Both the position numbers and the translations under genes were made by a program. Positions 1 through 9,869 of a DNA stretch of 64,000 nucleotides are shown in pieces. Origin of the DNA: Vibrio sp. 05-20-BW147 (lineage in GTDB: Bacteria > Pseudomonadota > Gammaproteobacteria > Enterobacterales > Vibrionaceae); contig NZ_SZTO01000016.1 of assembly GCF_013369385.1 (NCBI RefSeq), positions 1 to 64,000 on the forward strand. The letters run 5' to 3'. The notes beneath the pieces are model-generated. The model saw nothing but the letters and a program-made list of their open reading frames with translations, was not told the DNA's origin and made no database searches. Numbering within the stretch: position 1 is the first letter of the stretch; every line of letters starts with the position of its first letter.

Positions 1-77
<77 letters not shown>

Positions 78-133
78 TCCGACTAGCTGAGCATTATACG
101 CTCAACACAGTTATTTACAAGTTTGTAAAACAA

Positions 134-217
134 TGGTGCCGAGAGAGGGACTCGAACCCTCACACCATAGGCGCTAGCACCTCATGCTAGTGTGTCTACC
201 AATTTCACCATCTCGGC
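134..217 (-). tRNA. leuU: tRNA-Leu (GAG)
   Basis: 84-nt class II tRNA on the minus strand, starting GCCGAGATGG and ending CTCGGCACCA with encoded CCA. The anticodon stem CTAGC/GCTAG encloses a 7-nt loop ATGAGGT with anticodon GAG, and the variable arm is long, as in leucine tRNAs. It lies directly downstream of secG (secG stop at 235) and is probably cotranscribed with it and with the initiator tRNA, as E. coli leuU is with secG. Confidence 0.95.
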
Positions 218-234
218 AAATTCAAAGCTTTCGC

Positions 235-567
235 TTATTGAGGAATCTCATCTGACTGAGCAGGAGTTTCACTCGTGCTATCTTGAACCTGTTCAATAAC
301 TTGACCTTGTGTTGGGTCAATCCACTGAGACTCAGTTTTATGTGTAGACATACGACCAAGAGTCAAGCTCACGATAAAAAATACTGTTGCTAAAATAGCA
401 GTTGTTCGGGTTAGGAAATTACCTGAGCCGCCAGCACCAAAAACTGTGTTTGATGCACCTGCTCCGAACGAGGCTCCCATATCTGCGCCTTTACCTTGCT
501 GAATCAACACAAGGCCAATTACACCAAGCGCTGCCAACAGGTAAATCACAAGTAGAACGCTAAACAT
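235..567 (-). CDS. secG: SecG, preprotein translocase subunit
   Basis: Encodes a 110-residue inner membrane subunit of the SecYEG translocon, which stimulates SecA-driven protein export. The protein begins [18 protein letters not shown] and shows the SecG pattern: an N-terminal membrane helix (about 3-22), the linker [15 protein letters not shown] with its following Gly/Ala-rich loop, and a second helix (about 52-72), then a polar Gln/Ser/Thr-rich tail. I start at the ATG at 567, preceded by AGGTGG four bases upstream; the frame stays open 17 codons further but that extension has no ribosome site. It is downstream of glmM and upstream of two tRNA genes on the same strand. Confidence 0.95.
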   Translation of the reverse strand: MFSVLLVIYLLAALGVIGLVLIQQGKGADMGASFGAGASNTVFGAGGSGNFLTRTTAILATVFFIVSLTLGRMSTHKTESQWIDPTQGQVIEQVQDSTSETPAQSDEIPQ

Positions 568-770
568 TTTTCCACCTATGTTCCAAATTGTTGAGCCAGC
601 GCCGTTCTCACGTCCCAATTAGACACTCAAGAACAAGGCTAGCATCCTCCTAACTGAAGGCCGAGCAATACTAACGAAAGGTGTCATTCATGACAAGCGA
701 AAAATACAAAAAAAAGAACACAATGCACTGAACGGTCAAAAAAGGGGCAAAATATCAATTTTAACCGAAA

Positions 771-795
771 AAAAGAGCTACTTTCAAAGTAGCTC
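771..795 (-). terminator. rho-independent terminator after glmM
   Basis: GAGCTACTTT and its complement AAAGTAGCTC (775-795) form a near-continuous hairpin. On the minus strand it is followed by a run of seven T (plus-strand A run 768-774). It lies 34 bases past the glmM stop and separates the folP-glmM transcript from secG. Confidence 0.85.
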
Positions 796-828
796 CTTTC
801 ACATTCTAGAAGATAAGCTTGTGATAAT

Positions 829-2169
829 TTAGCAGTTGTCTTTCACTGCTTGTGCAATTTTAAGTGCGCTGTTTTGTACAAGTTCACTATCTTCGCCTTC
901 TACCATCACACGAATTAGTGGCTCGGTGCCTGATTTACGCAGTAGAACTCGACCTTTTGTGCCTAGTGTTGTTTCGACTTCTGCTACTGCATGTTTCACC
1001 GCGTCCGCTTCTAATGGGTTGCTATCGCCAGTGAATCGTACGTTTTCTAATACTTGCGGGTACAGGCTCATACCTTTAGAAAGCTCATTTAGGGAGAGTT
1101 CGCTACCAACTACCGAAGCAAGAACTTGTAGCGCGGCTACAATTGCATCCCCCGTCGTCACTTTATCCAATAGGATAACGTGACCAGAGTTTTCAGCACC
1201 AATTCTCCAACCTTTCTCCAACAGTTTTTCCATCACATAGCGATCGCCAACCGCAGCGCGTACAAACGGAATGCCCAGTTGTTTTAATCCGTTTTCCATA
1301 CCAAGGTTTGTCATTAGGGTGCCTACGACGCCCCCTTTTAGCTCACCACGACGCAATGCATCTCGCGCAATAATATAAGCAATTTGGTCGCCGTCGATTT
1401 TATTACCTAAGTGATCGACCATGATAATTCGGTCACCATCGCCATCAAACGCCAAGCCTAAATCGGCCTTTTCGTCGAGTACACGTGCCTGAAGAGCGCG
1501 GACATCGGTCGCACCTACCTCATGGTTAATGTTCGTTCCATTTGGTGTTACGCCCATAGCAATCACATCCGCACCAAGCTCGGTAAATACGCTCGGGGCG
1601 ATATGGTAGGTGGCACCATTTGCACAATCGACAACGATTTTAAGTTTTGACAAGCTAAGGGCGGAAGGGAAAGTACTTTTACAAAACTCGATGTAACGTC
1701 CTGCTGCATCATTGAGGCGCGTCGCTTTACCCAGTTCGGCAGATTCAACACACTCTATCTCTTTATCGAGTTCTGCTTCAATTGCGAGCTCAATATCATC
1801 GGGTAATTTAGTCCCTTCGGAAGAGAAAAATTTGATGCCATTGTCATAATATGGGTTGTGTGAAGCAGAAATAACGATGCCTGCTTCCGCACGAAATGTT
1901 TGTGTCAGGTAAGCGACAGCGGGTGTCGGCATTGGACCGGTAAATGTTGCTTTTAACCCCGCAGCAGCCAGACCCGCTTCGAGTGCAGACTCAAGCATGT
2001 AACCGGAAATACGAGTATCCTTACCGATAATAACTTTTTTGGTTCCTTGCTTCGCCAAAACGCGACCTGCAGCCCAGCCAAGTTTTAGTACAAAGTCGGG
2101 AGTAATAGGATACTGACCTACTTTTCCACGAACACCATCTGTACCAAAATAACGTCTTTTATCCGACAT
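829..2169 (-). CDS. glmM: phosphoglucosamine mutase GlmM
   Basis: 446-residue cytoplasmic enzyme of the alpha-D-phosphohexomutase family that interconverts glucosamine-6-P and glucosamine-1-P, feeding UDP-GlcNAc for peptidoglycan and LPS. Visible signatures are the N-terminal [11 protein letters not shown], the phosphoserine loop [12 protein letters not shown] with the phosphorylated Ser at about residue 103, the metal-binding loop DGDGDR near residue 243, and the C-terminal phosphate-binding [12 protein letters not shown]. Length is typical for GlmM. It follows folP by 29 bases on the minus strand, as in E. coli, and ends at its own terminator. Confidence 0.97.
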   Translation of the reverse strand: MSDKRRYFGTDGVRGKVGQYPITPDFVLKLGWAAGRVLAKQGTKKVIIGKDTRISGYMLESALEAGLAAAGLKATFTGPMPTPAVAYLTQTFRAEAGIVISASHNPYYDNGIKFFSSEGTKLPDDIELAIEAELDKEIECVESAELGKATRLNDAAGRYIEFCKSTFPSALSLSKLKIVVDCANGATYHIAPSVFTELGADVIAMGVTPNGTNINHEVGATDVRALQARVLDEKADLGLAFDGDGDRIIMVDHLGNKIDGDQIAYIIARDALRRGELKGGVVGTLMTNLGMENGLKQLGIPFVRAAVGDRYVMEKLLEKGWRIGAENSGHVILLDKVTTGDAIVAALQVLASVVGSELSLNELSKGMSLYPQVLENVRFTGDSNPLEADAVKHAVAEVETTLGTKGRVLLRKSGTEPLIRVMVEGEDSELVQNSALKIAQAVKDNC

Positions 2170-2198
2170 ATTTATTCCTTCTTATATTCTTATTTAAC

Positions 2199-3029
2199 TC
2201 AGATATTTTTATGCATCATTTGAATGACTCGCATCGCTTCAACGGTTTCTTCAACGTCATGAACACGAATGATCTGAGCGCCTTTCATAGCAGCAATCGT
2301 CGCACATGTTACACTAGCCACCATGCACTCTGCAGGCTTTTTGTCCAGTAATTTAAAAACCATCGATTTACGAGACATGCCCGCTAAAATAGGCAAACCT
2401 AATTGCTGAAACACCTCTAAATGCGCTAACAAATGATAATTGTGTTCAATGGTTTTGCCAAAACCAAACCCAGGGTCAAGAATGAGCAGCTCTTTCGCAA
2501 TACCGACCTCTTGACAGGCTGCAACACGCTCTTCCAAAAATTCGCTAACTTCTTTTAACACATCTTGATAGCTTGGGCTGTGCTGCATGCTTCGAGGTTG
2601 GCCTTGCATGTGCATCAGGCAAATCGGGACTTGGGCTTTTGCTGCAACCGCAAGGGCCCCTGGCTCCTGCAAAGCACGGACATCATTAATCAAATCGACA
2701 CCGGCGGCTATCGCTTGCTCCATCACTTGCGCTTTACTGGTATCAATTGAAATCCACACATCGTATTTTTCACGAATTGCCTTAATGGCAGGAATTACAC
2801 GTTGAAGCTCTTCCTCCACTAAAACCTCTGGTGCCCCAGGACGAGTAGACTCCCCCCCGATGTCTATAATACTCACTCCGGCTTTGATCATTTTTTCTGC
2901 TTGAGCAAGGGCAGCCGCGGGGGCATTGAACTTTCCTCCATCAGAGAAGGAGTCAGGCGTGACGTTTAGAATCCCCATGACAACAGGGGTAGAGAGGTCT
3001 AAAGATTTGTTGTTTGAATATAGAATCAT
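2199..3029 (-). CDS. folP: dihydropteroate synthase FolP
   Basis: Condenses p-aminobenzoate with 6-hydroxymethyl-dihydropterin diphosphate to dihydropteroate in folate synthesis; it is the sulfonamide target. The two family signatures are clear: MGILNVTPDSFSDGG near the N-terminus and IDIGGESTRPGA further on, with LLLDPGFGFGKT-type residues in the second half. I use the ATG at 3029 (276 residues), which aligns with the E. coli start. The frame is open to a GTG at 3056, but that codon lies inside the ftsH terminator hairpin and is unlikely to be used. No strong ribosome site is visible before 3029. Confidence 0.95.
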   Translation of the reverse strand: MILYSNNKSLDLSTPVVMGILNVTPDSFSDGGKFNAPAAALAQAEKMIKAGVSIIDIGGESTRPGAPEVLVEEELQRVIPAIKAIREKYDVWISIDTSKAQVMEQAIAAGVDLINDVRALQEPGALAVAAKAQVPICLMHMQGQPRSMQHSPSYQDVLKEVSEFLEERVAACQEVGIAKELLILDPGFGFGKTIEHNYHLLAHLEVFQQLGLPILAGMSRKSMVFKLLDKKPAECMVASVTCATIAAMKGAQIIRVHDVEETVEAMRVIQMMHKNI

Positions 3030-3040
3030 ATTTAAAACAC

Positions 3041-3068
3041 AAAAACCCCGAGTCACCTCGGGGTTTTT
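3041..3068 (-). terminator. terminator between ftsH and folP
   Basis: CCCCGAG (3046-3052) pairs with CTCGGGG (3057-3063) around a 4-base loop, flanked by A5 on one side and T5 on the other, so it reads as a rho-independent terminator on the minus strand 20-46 bases past ftsH. Some readthrough must supply folP unless folP has its own start site, because only 12-17 bases separate the T run from the folP ATG. Confidence 0.85.
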
Positions 3069-3086
3069 CCTAGTTAACGAAACCTA

Positions 3087-5039
3087 TTATTCTGCATCTT
3101 TCTTGTCAGTAGGTTGCTCTGCTTCTTCAGTTTGAGACTGCTTAGCCGCATCAGTTTCAGCCGGTTTTTCTTCTGCTTTCGCTTCTGCTTGTACCGTTTT
3201 CTCTGAGGTCGCTTTATCGCCCCAGCCTGCAGGCTCACGAATGCTCTCTTTGCGTGCCATTAAATCGTCAATCTGGCCAGCATCAATCGTTTCATACTTC
3301 ATCAATGCATCTTTCATTGCATGCATGATATCCATATTATCGATCAGTATCTGCCTTGCGCGCTCGTAATTGCGATCAATTAACTTGCGAACTTCATCAT
3401 CAATCAACTTAGCAGTATCGTCAGACATATGTTTGGTCTGTGTTACGCTACGGCCCAAGAATACTTCGCCTTCATCTTCCGCATACAGCATTGGACCTAG
3501 TTTTTCTGAGAAGCCCCACTGAGTCACCATCTTACGCGCAATATCTGTTGCACGTTCGATATCATTGGAAGCGCCTGTCGATACTTTATCAACACCATAG
3601 ATCAACTCTTCCGCTAAACGACCACCGTACAGACTTGAAATCATAGATTCAAGATGTAAACGAGACATACTCACTCGGTCTTGCTCTGGCAAATACATGG
3701 TAACACCGAGAGCACGGCCACGAGGAATGATCGAAACTTTATAAACAGGGTCATGTTCCGGTACTAAGCGACCGACAATGGCGTGACCCGCTTCATGGTA
3801 GGCTGTTGACTCTTTGATTTCTTCAGACATCACCATAGAGCGACGTTCTGCACCCATCATGATTTTATCTTTAGCAAGCTCAAACTCAACCATGGAGACA
3901 TTACGTTTGTTACCACGCGCAGCAAACAACGCTGCTTCATTTACCAAGTTTGCAAGGTCAGCACCAGAGAAGCCTGGCGTGCCACGGGCAATTAACGAAG
4001 GCTCAACATCACCCGCTAAAGGTACTTTGCGCATATGCACTTTTAGGATCTGCTCACGACCACGCACATCAGGCAAACCAACGACAACCTGACGGTCAAA
4101 ACGACCAGGACGAAGTAATGCAGGGTCCAGAACATCTGGACGGTTAGTGGCGGCAATAACGATGATACCTTCATTACCTTCAAAACCATCCATTTCAACT
4201 AGCATTTGGTTTAGTGTTTGCTCACGCTCATCGTGACCACCACCAACACCTGCGCCGCGCTGGCGACCAACAGCATCGATTTCATCAATGAAGATGATAC
4301 AGGGTGAGGCTTTTTTCGCTTGTTCAAACATATCACGAACACGCGATGCACCAACACCAACAAACATTTCAACGAAGTCGGAACCAGAAATGGTGAAAAA
4401 TGGCACCTTCGCTTCACCAGCGATCGCCTTTGCTAGCAACGTTTTACCGGTACCAGGAGGACCAACCATTAACACACCAGTTGGAATCTTACCGCCCAGT
4501 TTCTGGAAACGGCTAGGATCACGTAGGTAGTCTACAAGTTCTTTAACGTCTTCTTTCGCTTCATCACAGCCTGCAACATCACCAAATGTCGTTTTGATCT
4601 GCTCTTCGCTCATCATGCGGGCTTTACTTTTCCCAAATGACATGGCGCCTTTACCGCCGCCGCCTTGCATTTGACGCATGAAGAAAATCCACACACCAAT
4701 AAGGAGGATCATTGGGAACCAAGAGATGAAGATAGTACCGAGCAAGCTTTGCTCTTCTGGTGGTGTCCCTTGTACTTTTACGTTTTGGTTGATCAGGTCA
4801 TCTAATAGCTTCTGGTCATATACTGGCATGTAAGTCACAAACTTACCGCCACCACCACGTCTAACGAAGGTAATTTGACCGTCTTTAAATGTCGCTTCTT
4901 GAATCTGGCCTTGACCAACTTCCTGTACGAATGTGGTGTAATCCACTGCTCTGCCATTATTTTCCCCAGGGCCGAAGCTCTGGAATACCGACATTAGCAC
5001 GACAGCGATAACCAGCCACAGAATTAAATTTTTTGCCAT
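3087..5039 (-). CDS. ftsH: FtsH ATP-dependent zinc metalloprotease
   Basis: 650-residue membrane-anchored AAA+ protease, a hexamer that degrades misassembled membrane proteins and regulators such as LpxC and sigma-32 in E. coli. Two membrane helices flank a periplasmic domain (about 5-21 and 100-119). The AAA module has Walker A GPPGTGKT (about 192-199), Walker B FIDEIDA and the SRH with [20 protein letters not shown]; the zinc site is HEAGH (about 417-421). The C-terminal tail is long, Glu/Ala/Lys-rich and low in complexity. Start at the ATG at 5039 matches the conserved [10 protein letters not shown]; a TTG nine bases upstream is also in frame. It follows rlmE on the same strand, the usual arrangement. 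Confidence 0.97.
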   Translation of the reverse strand: MAKNLILWLVIAVVLMSVFQSFGPGENNGRAVDYTTFVQEVGQGQIQEATFKDGQITFVRRGGGGKFVTYMPVYDQKLLDDLINQNVKVQGTPPEEQSLLGTIFISWFPMILLIGVWIFFMRQMQGGGGKGAMSFGKSKARMMSEEQIKTTFGDVAGCDEAKEDVKELVDYLRDPSRFQKLGGKIPTGVLMVGPPGTGKTLLAKAIAGEAKVPFFTISGSDFVEMFVGVGASRVRDMFEQAKKASPCIIFIDEIDAVGRQRGAGVGGGHDEREQTLNQMLVEMDGFEGNEGIIVIAATNRPDVLDPALLRPGRFDRQVVVGLPDVRGREQILKVHMRKVPLAGDVEPSLIARGTPGFSGADLANLVNEAALFAARGNKRNVSMVEFELAKDKIMMGAERRSMVMSEEIKESTAYHEAGHAIVGRLVPEHDPVYKVSIIPRGRALGVTMYLPEQDRVSMSRLHLESMISSLYGGRLAEELIYGVDKVSTGASNDIERATDIARKMVTQWGFSEKLGPMLYAEDEGEVFLGRSVTQTKHMSDDTAKLIDDEVRKLIDRNYERARQILIDNMDIMHAMKDALMKYETIDAGQIDDLMARKESIREPAGWGDKATSEKTVQAEAKAEEKPAETDAAKQSQTEEAEQPTDKKDAE

Positions 5040-5146
5040 GTCACTCAAGGTGTCAGCCTCTCGATAACTAATTGTAATTAAAGGTAGGGTACTACAGTTT
5101 GTAACCTGTATCTATAGTGTTAACTTTTACCTGTGAAGGCAAATAG

Positions 5147-5776
5147 TTAACCTTTGTAACCAGTGGCTACGACAAAGACTTCTCGTGAGCGCGCTCTCGA
5201 TGAGTCTGGTTTCCTGATTTTTACGACTTTAAACATGTTTCGGACTTCTTTGACATATTCATCAAAGCCTTCGCCTTGGAAAACCTTTACAACAAAGCTA
5301 CCATTAGGCGCAAGAACTTGTCGACACATATCTAAAGCCAATTCAACTAAGTACATTGCACGAGGCTGATCAACTGAATTGTTGCCGGCAATATTAGGCG
5401 CCATATCCGACATCACAACATCTACCATATCAGGTTGAATGCGATTCAATAACGCCTCCAGTACCGCTTCTTCTCTAAAATCACCTTGTAGGAAAGAAAC
5501 ACCAGCAATGGAATCCATCGGCAAGATATCACAAGCAATTACGCGTCCAGAATCTCCAACCACACCAATAGCGTATTGAGACCAACCACCTGGAGCTGCA
5601 CCTAAATCGACGACCGTCATGCCTGGTTTTAGCAATTTGTCTTTTTGTTGAATTTCTTCAAGTTTAAAGATAGCACGAGAACGGTAACCTTTTCTTCTGG
5701 CTTCGTTCGCATACTTATCGTCAAAATGTTCTTTTAACCAGCGGCCAGAGCTCGCTGAATGTTTTTGTTTACTCAT
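5147..5776 (-). CDS. rlmE: 23S rRNA 2'-O-methyltransferase RlmE (FtsJ/RrmJ)
   Basis: 209-residue SAM-dependent methyltransferase that modifies the 2'-O of U2552 in the A loop of 23S rRNA. The SAM-binding motif [15 protein letters not shown], the SDMAPN motif and the [11 protein letters not shown] stretch, together with the N-terminal [11 protein letters not shown], supply the K-D-K-E catalytic tetrad. Length equals the E. coli enzyme. It forms a minus-strand pair with ftsH (107 bases apart) and is divergent from yhbY, with which it shares the 5777-5914 promoter region. Confidence 0.96.
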   Translation of the reverse strand: MSKQKHSASSGRWLKEHFDDKYANEARRKGYRSRAIFKLEEIQQKDKLLKPGMTVVDLGAAPGGWSQYAIGVVGDSGRVIACDILPMDSIAGVSFLQGDFREEAVLEALLNRIQPDMVDVVMSDMAPNIAGNNSVDQPRAMYLVELALDMCRQVLAPNGSFVVKVFQGEGFDEYVKEVRNMFKVVKIRKPDSSRARSREVFVVATGYKG

Positions 5777-5914
5777 TCTAGTCTCAAAAAAGCCAGTTGC
5801 AGAGTTATCAATTTAATAGGCAGAACCTATTAATTAATAAATTATAGTCTTCAGCAATAGATGGCGTTAAAATAGGTTTTTTCAACCCTTAGTTTAAACA
5901 AAAATGGCGGCGTA

Positions 5915-6211
5915 ATGAACCTAAGCACCAAACAAAAGCAGCACCTAAAAGGCCTAGCTCACAGTTTAAAACCTGTTGTGCTAATGGGCGCAAATGGACT
6001 TACTGAAGCCGTGCTAGCCGAAATTGAGATCGCACTAAACTTCCACGAGCTGATCAAAGTAAAAATCGCTTCTGAAGATCGTGAAACAAAGTTGCTGATC
6101 GTTGATGCCATTGTGCGCGAAACAGGCGCAGAAAAAGTTCAAGTCATCGGAAAAACACTTGTTCTTTTCCGTCAATCAGAAGAGCGAAAAATCGAACTTC
6201 CTCGTAAGTAA
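5915..6211 (+). CDS. yhbY: YhbY, CRM-domain ribosome assembly RNA-binding protein
   Basis: 98-residue single CRM domain protein associated with pre-50S particles. The family core is visible as LKGLAHSLKPVVLMGANGLTE with the GxxG-type loop, followed by the EIEIALNFHELIKVKI helix-strand region. It is divergent from rlmE, which is the conserved neighbour in gammaproteobacteria, and convergent with greA, with which it shares a bidirectional terminator. Confidence 0.93.
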   Translation: MNLSTKQKQHLKGLAHSLKPVVLMGANGLTEAVLAEIEIALNFHELIKVKIASEDRETKLLIVDAIVRETGAEKVQVIGKTLVLFRQSEERKIELPRK

Positions 6212-6240
6212 TTCGTTAACGCTTCTTCAAAGCACAAAAG

Positions 6241-6265
6241 AAAGGTCGCCATTGGCGACCTTTTT
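6241..6265. terminator. bidirectional terminator between yhbY and greA
   Basis: AGGTCGCC (6243-6250) pairs with GGCGACCT (6254-6261) around a 3-base loop, with T5 on the plus side and an A-rich flank giving T on the minus side. It lies between the stops of two convergent genes. Confidence 0.9.
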
Positions 6266-6284
6266 CATTCTGCGAGCCATCAAA

Positions 6285-6758
6285 TTACAAATATTCGACG
6301 CTATCAATTTCAAAGTCTTTCGTGCCACCAGGCGTAGAAATGGCCACTTCGTCACCTTCCATCTTGCCAATAAGGCCACGAGCTATCGGTGAGTTGACAG
6401 AGATACGGCCAGATTTAATGTCCGCTTCATCATCACCCACGATTTGGTAGGTTTTTTCTTCTTCAGTATCACAGTCAATCAAAGTGACAGTCGCACCAAA
6501 AATCACCTTACCCGCGTTATCCATTTTACTGACATCAATAACTTGAGCCATGGAAAGCTTGTACTCGATATCTCGAATTTGCGCTTCACATATACCTTGC
6601 TCTTCTCGAGCTGCATGATATTCAGCATTTTCTTTTAAATCGCCAAGTTCACGAGCTTCTGCAATCGCTTCAGTGATCAATGGGCGTCTTTTTAAAAGTC
6701 GATCTAATTCTTTGCGCAGCAACTGTTCGCCGCGAACCGTCATTGGAACTTTTTCCAT
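6285..6758 (-). CDS. greA: transcription elongation factor GreA
   Basis: 157-residue factor that enters the RNA polymerase secondary channel and stimulates cleavage of backtracked RNA. The N-terminal coiled coil carries [21 protein letters not shown] with the conserved Asp/Glu tip (D-L-K-E-N), and the C-terminal domain carries [13 protein letters not shown] and ends in VEYL. I start at the ATG at 6758, preceded by TGAGG, which gives the usual GreA length; eight extra codons upstream in frame lack support. The leader contains a terminator (6791-6824). In some relatives greA follows carAB, but here its upstream neighbour is divergent ompU. Confidence 0.96.
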   Translation of the reverse strand: MEKVPMTVRGEQLLRKELDRLLKRRPLITEAIAEARELGDLKENAEYHAAREEQGICEAQIRDIEYKLSMAQVIDVSKMDNAGKVIFGATVTLIDCDTEEEKTYQIVGDDEADIKSGRISVNSPIARGLIGKMEGDEVAISTPGGTKDFEIDSVEYL

Positions 6759-6790
6759 TTTCAACCTCAATGCCAAAGTCAACTTTGGAC

Positions 6791-6824
6791 AAAAAAAAAC
6801 CTACCCAAACACTGGTTTGGGTAG
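6791..6824 (-). terminator. terminator hairpin in the greA leader (GraL-like)
   Basis: CTACCCAAAC (6801-6810) pairs perfectly with GTTTGGGTAG (6815-6824) around a 4-base loop. On the minus strand it is followed by nine T. It lies 33 bases upstream of the greA start codon, on the same strand, with no minus-strand gene before it inside 500 bases, so it most likely terminates transcripts that start at the greA promoter itself. E. coli greA has such a leader terminator, which yields the short GraL RNAs. Confidence 0.75.
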
Positions 6825-7309
6825 TTACGGAACGGATTAATTTTGTCTAGTGTAAACAAAGTTTCAGTCTAGATCATCTTAAATTGATTGTGTCCATTTC
6901 CTCCTTGCCACTGAACCTAAAAAGCCATTTCCTAGAACTCATTCCTGTAACTTATCAGTTTTATTTGGCTTTATTTAAACGCCAACAACACCACTTTTTG
7001 AGAGGAAAATTAACTAAAAAAACATAAAAAAAACCAATGTCAGCAGAGTGTCATGGCAAATATAAGCCGCAAAATACAAACACTTAAGATATAAACCAAA
7101 CAATTGAACACCGTTCAAAATCGGAATTTATATTATTTTACTAACAGATCAAGGAACTTTAGTTGTACAACATTGACGTCAACCAATAACTCTAGTGTGA
7201 CTATTTGAGATTCATCTCATTTATGAATCTAGAACCATAGTGATAATCTGTGAGATATTGCTCTCACAATCCAAAAGATTATGGACAGCTAAACTAGGAC
7301 AACAAAACA
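6825..7309. promoter_or_regulatory. greA-ompU divergent regulatory region
   Basis: A 485-base A+T-rich stretch without a credible gene. It should hold the greA promoter (minus) and the ompU promoter and activator sites (plus). Inverted repeats that I can see: TTGAAC/GTTCAA (7104-7118), the palindrome TTGACGTCAA (7173-7182), AGATTCAT/ATGAATCT (7208-7230) and TGTGAGA/TCTCACA (7249-7268). V. cholerae ompU is activated by ToxR; I cannot identify a ToxR site with confidence. Confidence 0.55.
7217..7254 (+). promoter_or_regulatory. candidate ompU promoter
   Basis: GATAAT at 7242-7247 matches a -10 element in five of six positions. No good -35 is present at 16-18 bases upstream (about 7218-7224 reads CATTTAT), which fits an activator-dependent promoter. 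The 8-bp dyad at 7208-7230 covers the -35 position, and the dyad at 7249-7268 would lie at the start of the transcript. Confidence 0.35.
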
Positions 7310-8314
7310 ATGAAAAAGACATTAATCGCACTTTCTGTATCTGCTGCTGCAGTGGCAACTGGTGTTAACGCTGCTGAACTTTACAACCAAGATGGTACTT
7401 CTCTAGACATGGGTGGCCGTGCTGAAGCTCGCCTATCTATGAAAGATGGTAAAGTTGCAGACAACTCTCGTATCCGTCTTAACTTCCTAGGTAAAGTAGA
7501 AATCCAAGACGGCCTATACGGCGTTGGTTTCTACGAAGGTGAATTCACTACTGCAGATGAAGGCGAAAACAAAACCAACAACAACCTAGACAATCGTTAC
7601 ACTTACGCGGGTCTAGGTGGCAAGTTCGGTGAAGTGACTTACGGTAAAAACGATGGCGCACTAGGCGTAATCACTGACTTCACCGATATCATGGCTTACC
7701 ACGGTAACTCTGCGGCAGATAAAATCGCTGTTGCTGACCGCGTAGACAACATGATCGCTTACAAAGGCCAATTCGACGCACTTAGCGTGAAAGCAAGCTA
7801 CCGTTTTGCTGACCGTTCAGAAGGCACTGGCGCAGACGCTGGTAAATATGTGGATAACGGTCAAGATGGTTACTCTCTATCTGCTATCTACGCTATCGGC
7901 CAAACCGGTCTAACTCTTGGTGGTGGTTACGCTGATCAAGACGAGCAAAATGAATACATGCTAGCGGCGTCTTACACTATGGGCGACCTATACTTTGCAG
8001 GTATCTACACAGATGGCGAAAAAGCGAAGAAAGACGGCGATTACACTGGTTACGAGCTAGCAGCTAAGTACACTATGGGTCAAACCGTGTTCACTACTAC
8101 GTACAACAACGCAGAAACGAACAGCCAAACTTCTGCTGATAACTTTGCCATTGACGCAACCTACTACTTCAAACCTAACTTCCGTGGTTACGTTTCTTAC
8201 AACTTTAACCTAATCGACTCTGGCGATAAGCTAGGTAAAGTTGGTGGCAACACTACAGCTTCTAAGGTTGATGCAGAAGACGAGCTAGCACTAGGTCTAC
8301 GTTACGACTTCTAA
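7310..8314 (+). CDS. ompU: OmpU-type major outer membrane porin
   Basis: 334-residue trimeric general porin of the Gram-negative porin family. A signal peptide of about 21 residues ends in VNA-AELYNQDG, and the mature protein shows alternating hydrophobic strands, Gly/Asp-rich loops and the terminal aromatic GLRYDF needed for BAM-dependent insertion. N-terminal DGTSLDMGGRAEARLSM is typical of vibrio OmpU. The codon use is strongly biased to major tRNAs, fitting very high expression. In V. cholerae OmpU is ToxR-activated and gives bile and peptide resistance. It is followed by a strong terminator and stands alone. Confidence 0.95.
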   Translation: MKKTLIALSVSAAAVATGVNAAELYNQDGTSLDMGGRAEARLSMKDGKVADNSRIRLNFLGKVEIQDGLYGVGFYEGEFTTADEGENKTNNNLDNRYTYAGLGGKFGEVTYGKNDGALGVITDFTDIMAYHGNSAADKIAVADRVDNMIAYKGQFDALSVKASYRFADRSEGTGADAGKYVDNGQDGYSLSAIYAIGQTGLTLGGGYADQDEQNEYMLAASYTMGDLYFAGIYTDGEKAKKDGDYTGYELAAKYTMGQTVFTTTYNNAETNSQTSADNFAIDATYYFKPNFRGYVSYNFNLIDSGDKLGKVGGNTTASKVDAEDELALGLRYDF

Positions 8315-8337
8315 TTTCAGCCTTGACTGAATCGCAA

Positions 8338-8363
8338 ACGCCCGCAACTAGCGGGCGTTTTTT
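8338..8363 (+). terminator. ompU terminator
   Basis: ACGCCCGC (8338-8345) pairs with GCGGGCGT (8351-8358) around AACTA, followed by a run of six T. It lies 24 bases past the ompU stop. Confidence 0.92.
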
Positions 8364-8408
8364 ATCCTCGCTATAATCAAGCCATTCTAGATAGATTGGG
8401 TTGTCACT

Positions 8409-9836
8409 ATGCGTTTTCTCGCTTCACTTTTCACATCGAGCTTTTGCTTCTTGCTTGCTACTTCTTCCACCATTCAGGCAGAAGAATACTCACCGCTAAG
8501 CAACCTCCCAGATGGCAGTAGAAGCAGTATTTGGGTTGAAGACTTACAAAGCCAAACCTCTTGGCAAACCTTAGCGCAAAATACCCGCTTTTTTCCGCCA
8601 GCAAGCACACTCAAACTGGCCACCGCCCTAGCGGCCAAACTGGAACTTGAAGACGACTTTGCCTTCACCACCGAACTGTTAAGCAATGGCCGTGACATCA
8701 GCATTCGTTTCTCTGGCGATCCCACGCTTAAAACCGCACATTTAAAACAGCTTTTAGAAGCCTACAAGCAGCAGAATGGCGCGAACATTCGTGGAGACCT
8801 TTGGCTCGATAACTCGGTGTTTACAGGCTATGAGCGCGCTGTGGGTTGGCCTTGGGATATTTTGGGGGTTTGCTACAGTGCTCCTTCAAGTGCCATCACA
8901 TTAGATGAGAACTGCGCTCAGGCCTCTATTTACACATTGGCCGATGGCAATACTCGAGTTTACGTGCCAGAGCAGTACCCGATTCACGTCACAACCAATG
9001 CGAAAACCGTCTCTAAAGCGATCCAGCAGAGTAATCATTGCAACTTAGAGCTGTTGACGGGGGATAACAACCAATATCAATTGCAAGGCTGTCTGGTTGA
9101 GAGAGACAAACCGTTGCCCCTTAAGTTCGCGATTCAAGACTCAACTCAATACACGAGTCGAACCTTATATACCTTGTTGAGACAGCTCAAAATTGAACTT
9201 GGTGGAGAAATTAAAATTGGTGTCATGCCAAATAAAGCCAATGTCATTGCCAGCCACTCTTCAGCTACCTTGCCAGAGTTATTAGACACTATGCTAAAGG
9301 ACTCTGATAATCTTATTGCCGACAACCTTACCAAAGCGATTGGGGCTCGCTTTTACTTGCAACCGGGTAGCTTTGCCAATGGCACTGAAGCGGTGAAACA
9401 GATCCTTTATTCCAAAGCGGGAATCGATCTTTCTCGCGCTCAACTCGCCGACGGTTCGGGCTTGTCGCGTAATAATCGAATCAACCCTATGGATATGATG
9501 TCGATCTTGAAATACATCTGGCAACACGACAAAGAGCTCGGCTTAGTGGCATTGATGCCCAAATCCGGAGAGTCCGGCACCCTCAAGTACCGCCAAAGCA
9601 TGCGCAGTGATCCAGTTAAAGGGCAGATCGTCGCTAAAAGTGGCTCACTTTATGGCAGCTATAATATGGCAGGATTTGTGTTAGATCAGAATGGACAGCC
9701 AAGCGCCGCCTTCATTCAATTTATTACCGATTACTACCCTGATAAAGAAGAGAGTGGCAATGTTGCGCCTATCACACGCTTTGAGCGTGAGTTTTATCGA
9801 GATTTAGTTGAGTTTACACAAGTAAAACACAACTAA
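8409..9836 (+). CDS. dacB: D-alanyl-D-alanine carboxypeptidase/endopeptidase, PBP4 (DacB)
   Basis: 475-residue periplasmic class C penicillin-binding protein (S13 family) that trims pentapeptides and cleaves peptide cross-links. A signal peptide covers about residues 1-24. The catalytic motifs are all present: S66-T-L-K69 in FPPASTLKL, the S-D-N motif in MLKDSDNLIADNL, and KSGSLYGSYN as the KTG-equivalent. Length is typical of DacB (about 477). It stands between ompU and ybaN on the plus strand; in V. cholerae the order is the same. Confidence 0.95.
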   Translation: MRFLASLFTSSFCFLLATSSTIQAEEYSPLSNLPDGSRSSIWVEDLQSQTSWQTLAQNTRFFPPASTLKLATALAAKLELEDDFAFTTELLSNGRDISIRFSGDPTLKTAHLKQLLEAYKQQNGANIRGDLWLDNSVFTGYERAVGWPWDILGVCYSAPSSAITLDENCAQASIYTLADGNTRVYVPEQYPIHVTTNAKTVSKAIQQSNHCNLELLTGDNNQYQLQGCLVERDKPLPLKFAIQDSTQYTSRTLYTLLRQLKIELGGEIKIGVMPNKANVIASHSSATLPELLDTMLKDSDNLIADNLTKAIGARFYLQPGSFANGTEAVKQILYSKAGIDLSRAQLADGSGLSRNNRINPMDMMSILKYIWQHDKELGLVALMPKSGESGTLKYRQSMRSDPVKGQIVAKSGSLYGSYNMAGFVLDQNGQPSAAFIQFITDYYPDKEESGNVAPITRFEREFYRDLVEFTQVKHN

Positions 9837-9869
9837 CGATAAACAGCACAAGTTACCATTTAAGCTAAA

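Noticed and set aside
3030..3056. Longer FolP start at GTG 3056
   Set aside because: The codon lies inside the ftsH terminator hairpin and the extra nine residues have no counterpart in the E. coli protein.
7249..7268. TGTGA/TCACA pair upstream of ompU as a CRP site
   Set aside because: The spacer between the half sites is 10 bases rather than 6, so it does not fit CRP; kept only as an inverted repeat.
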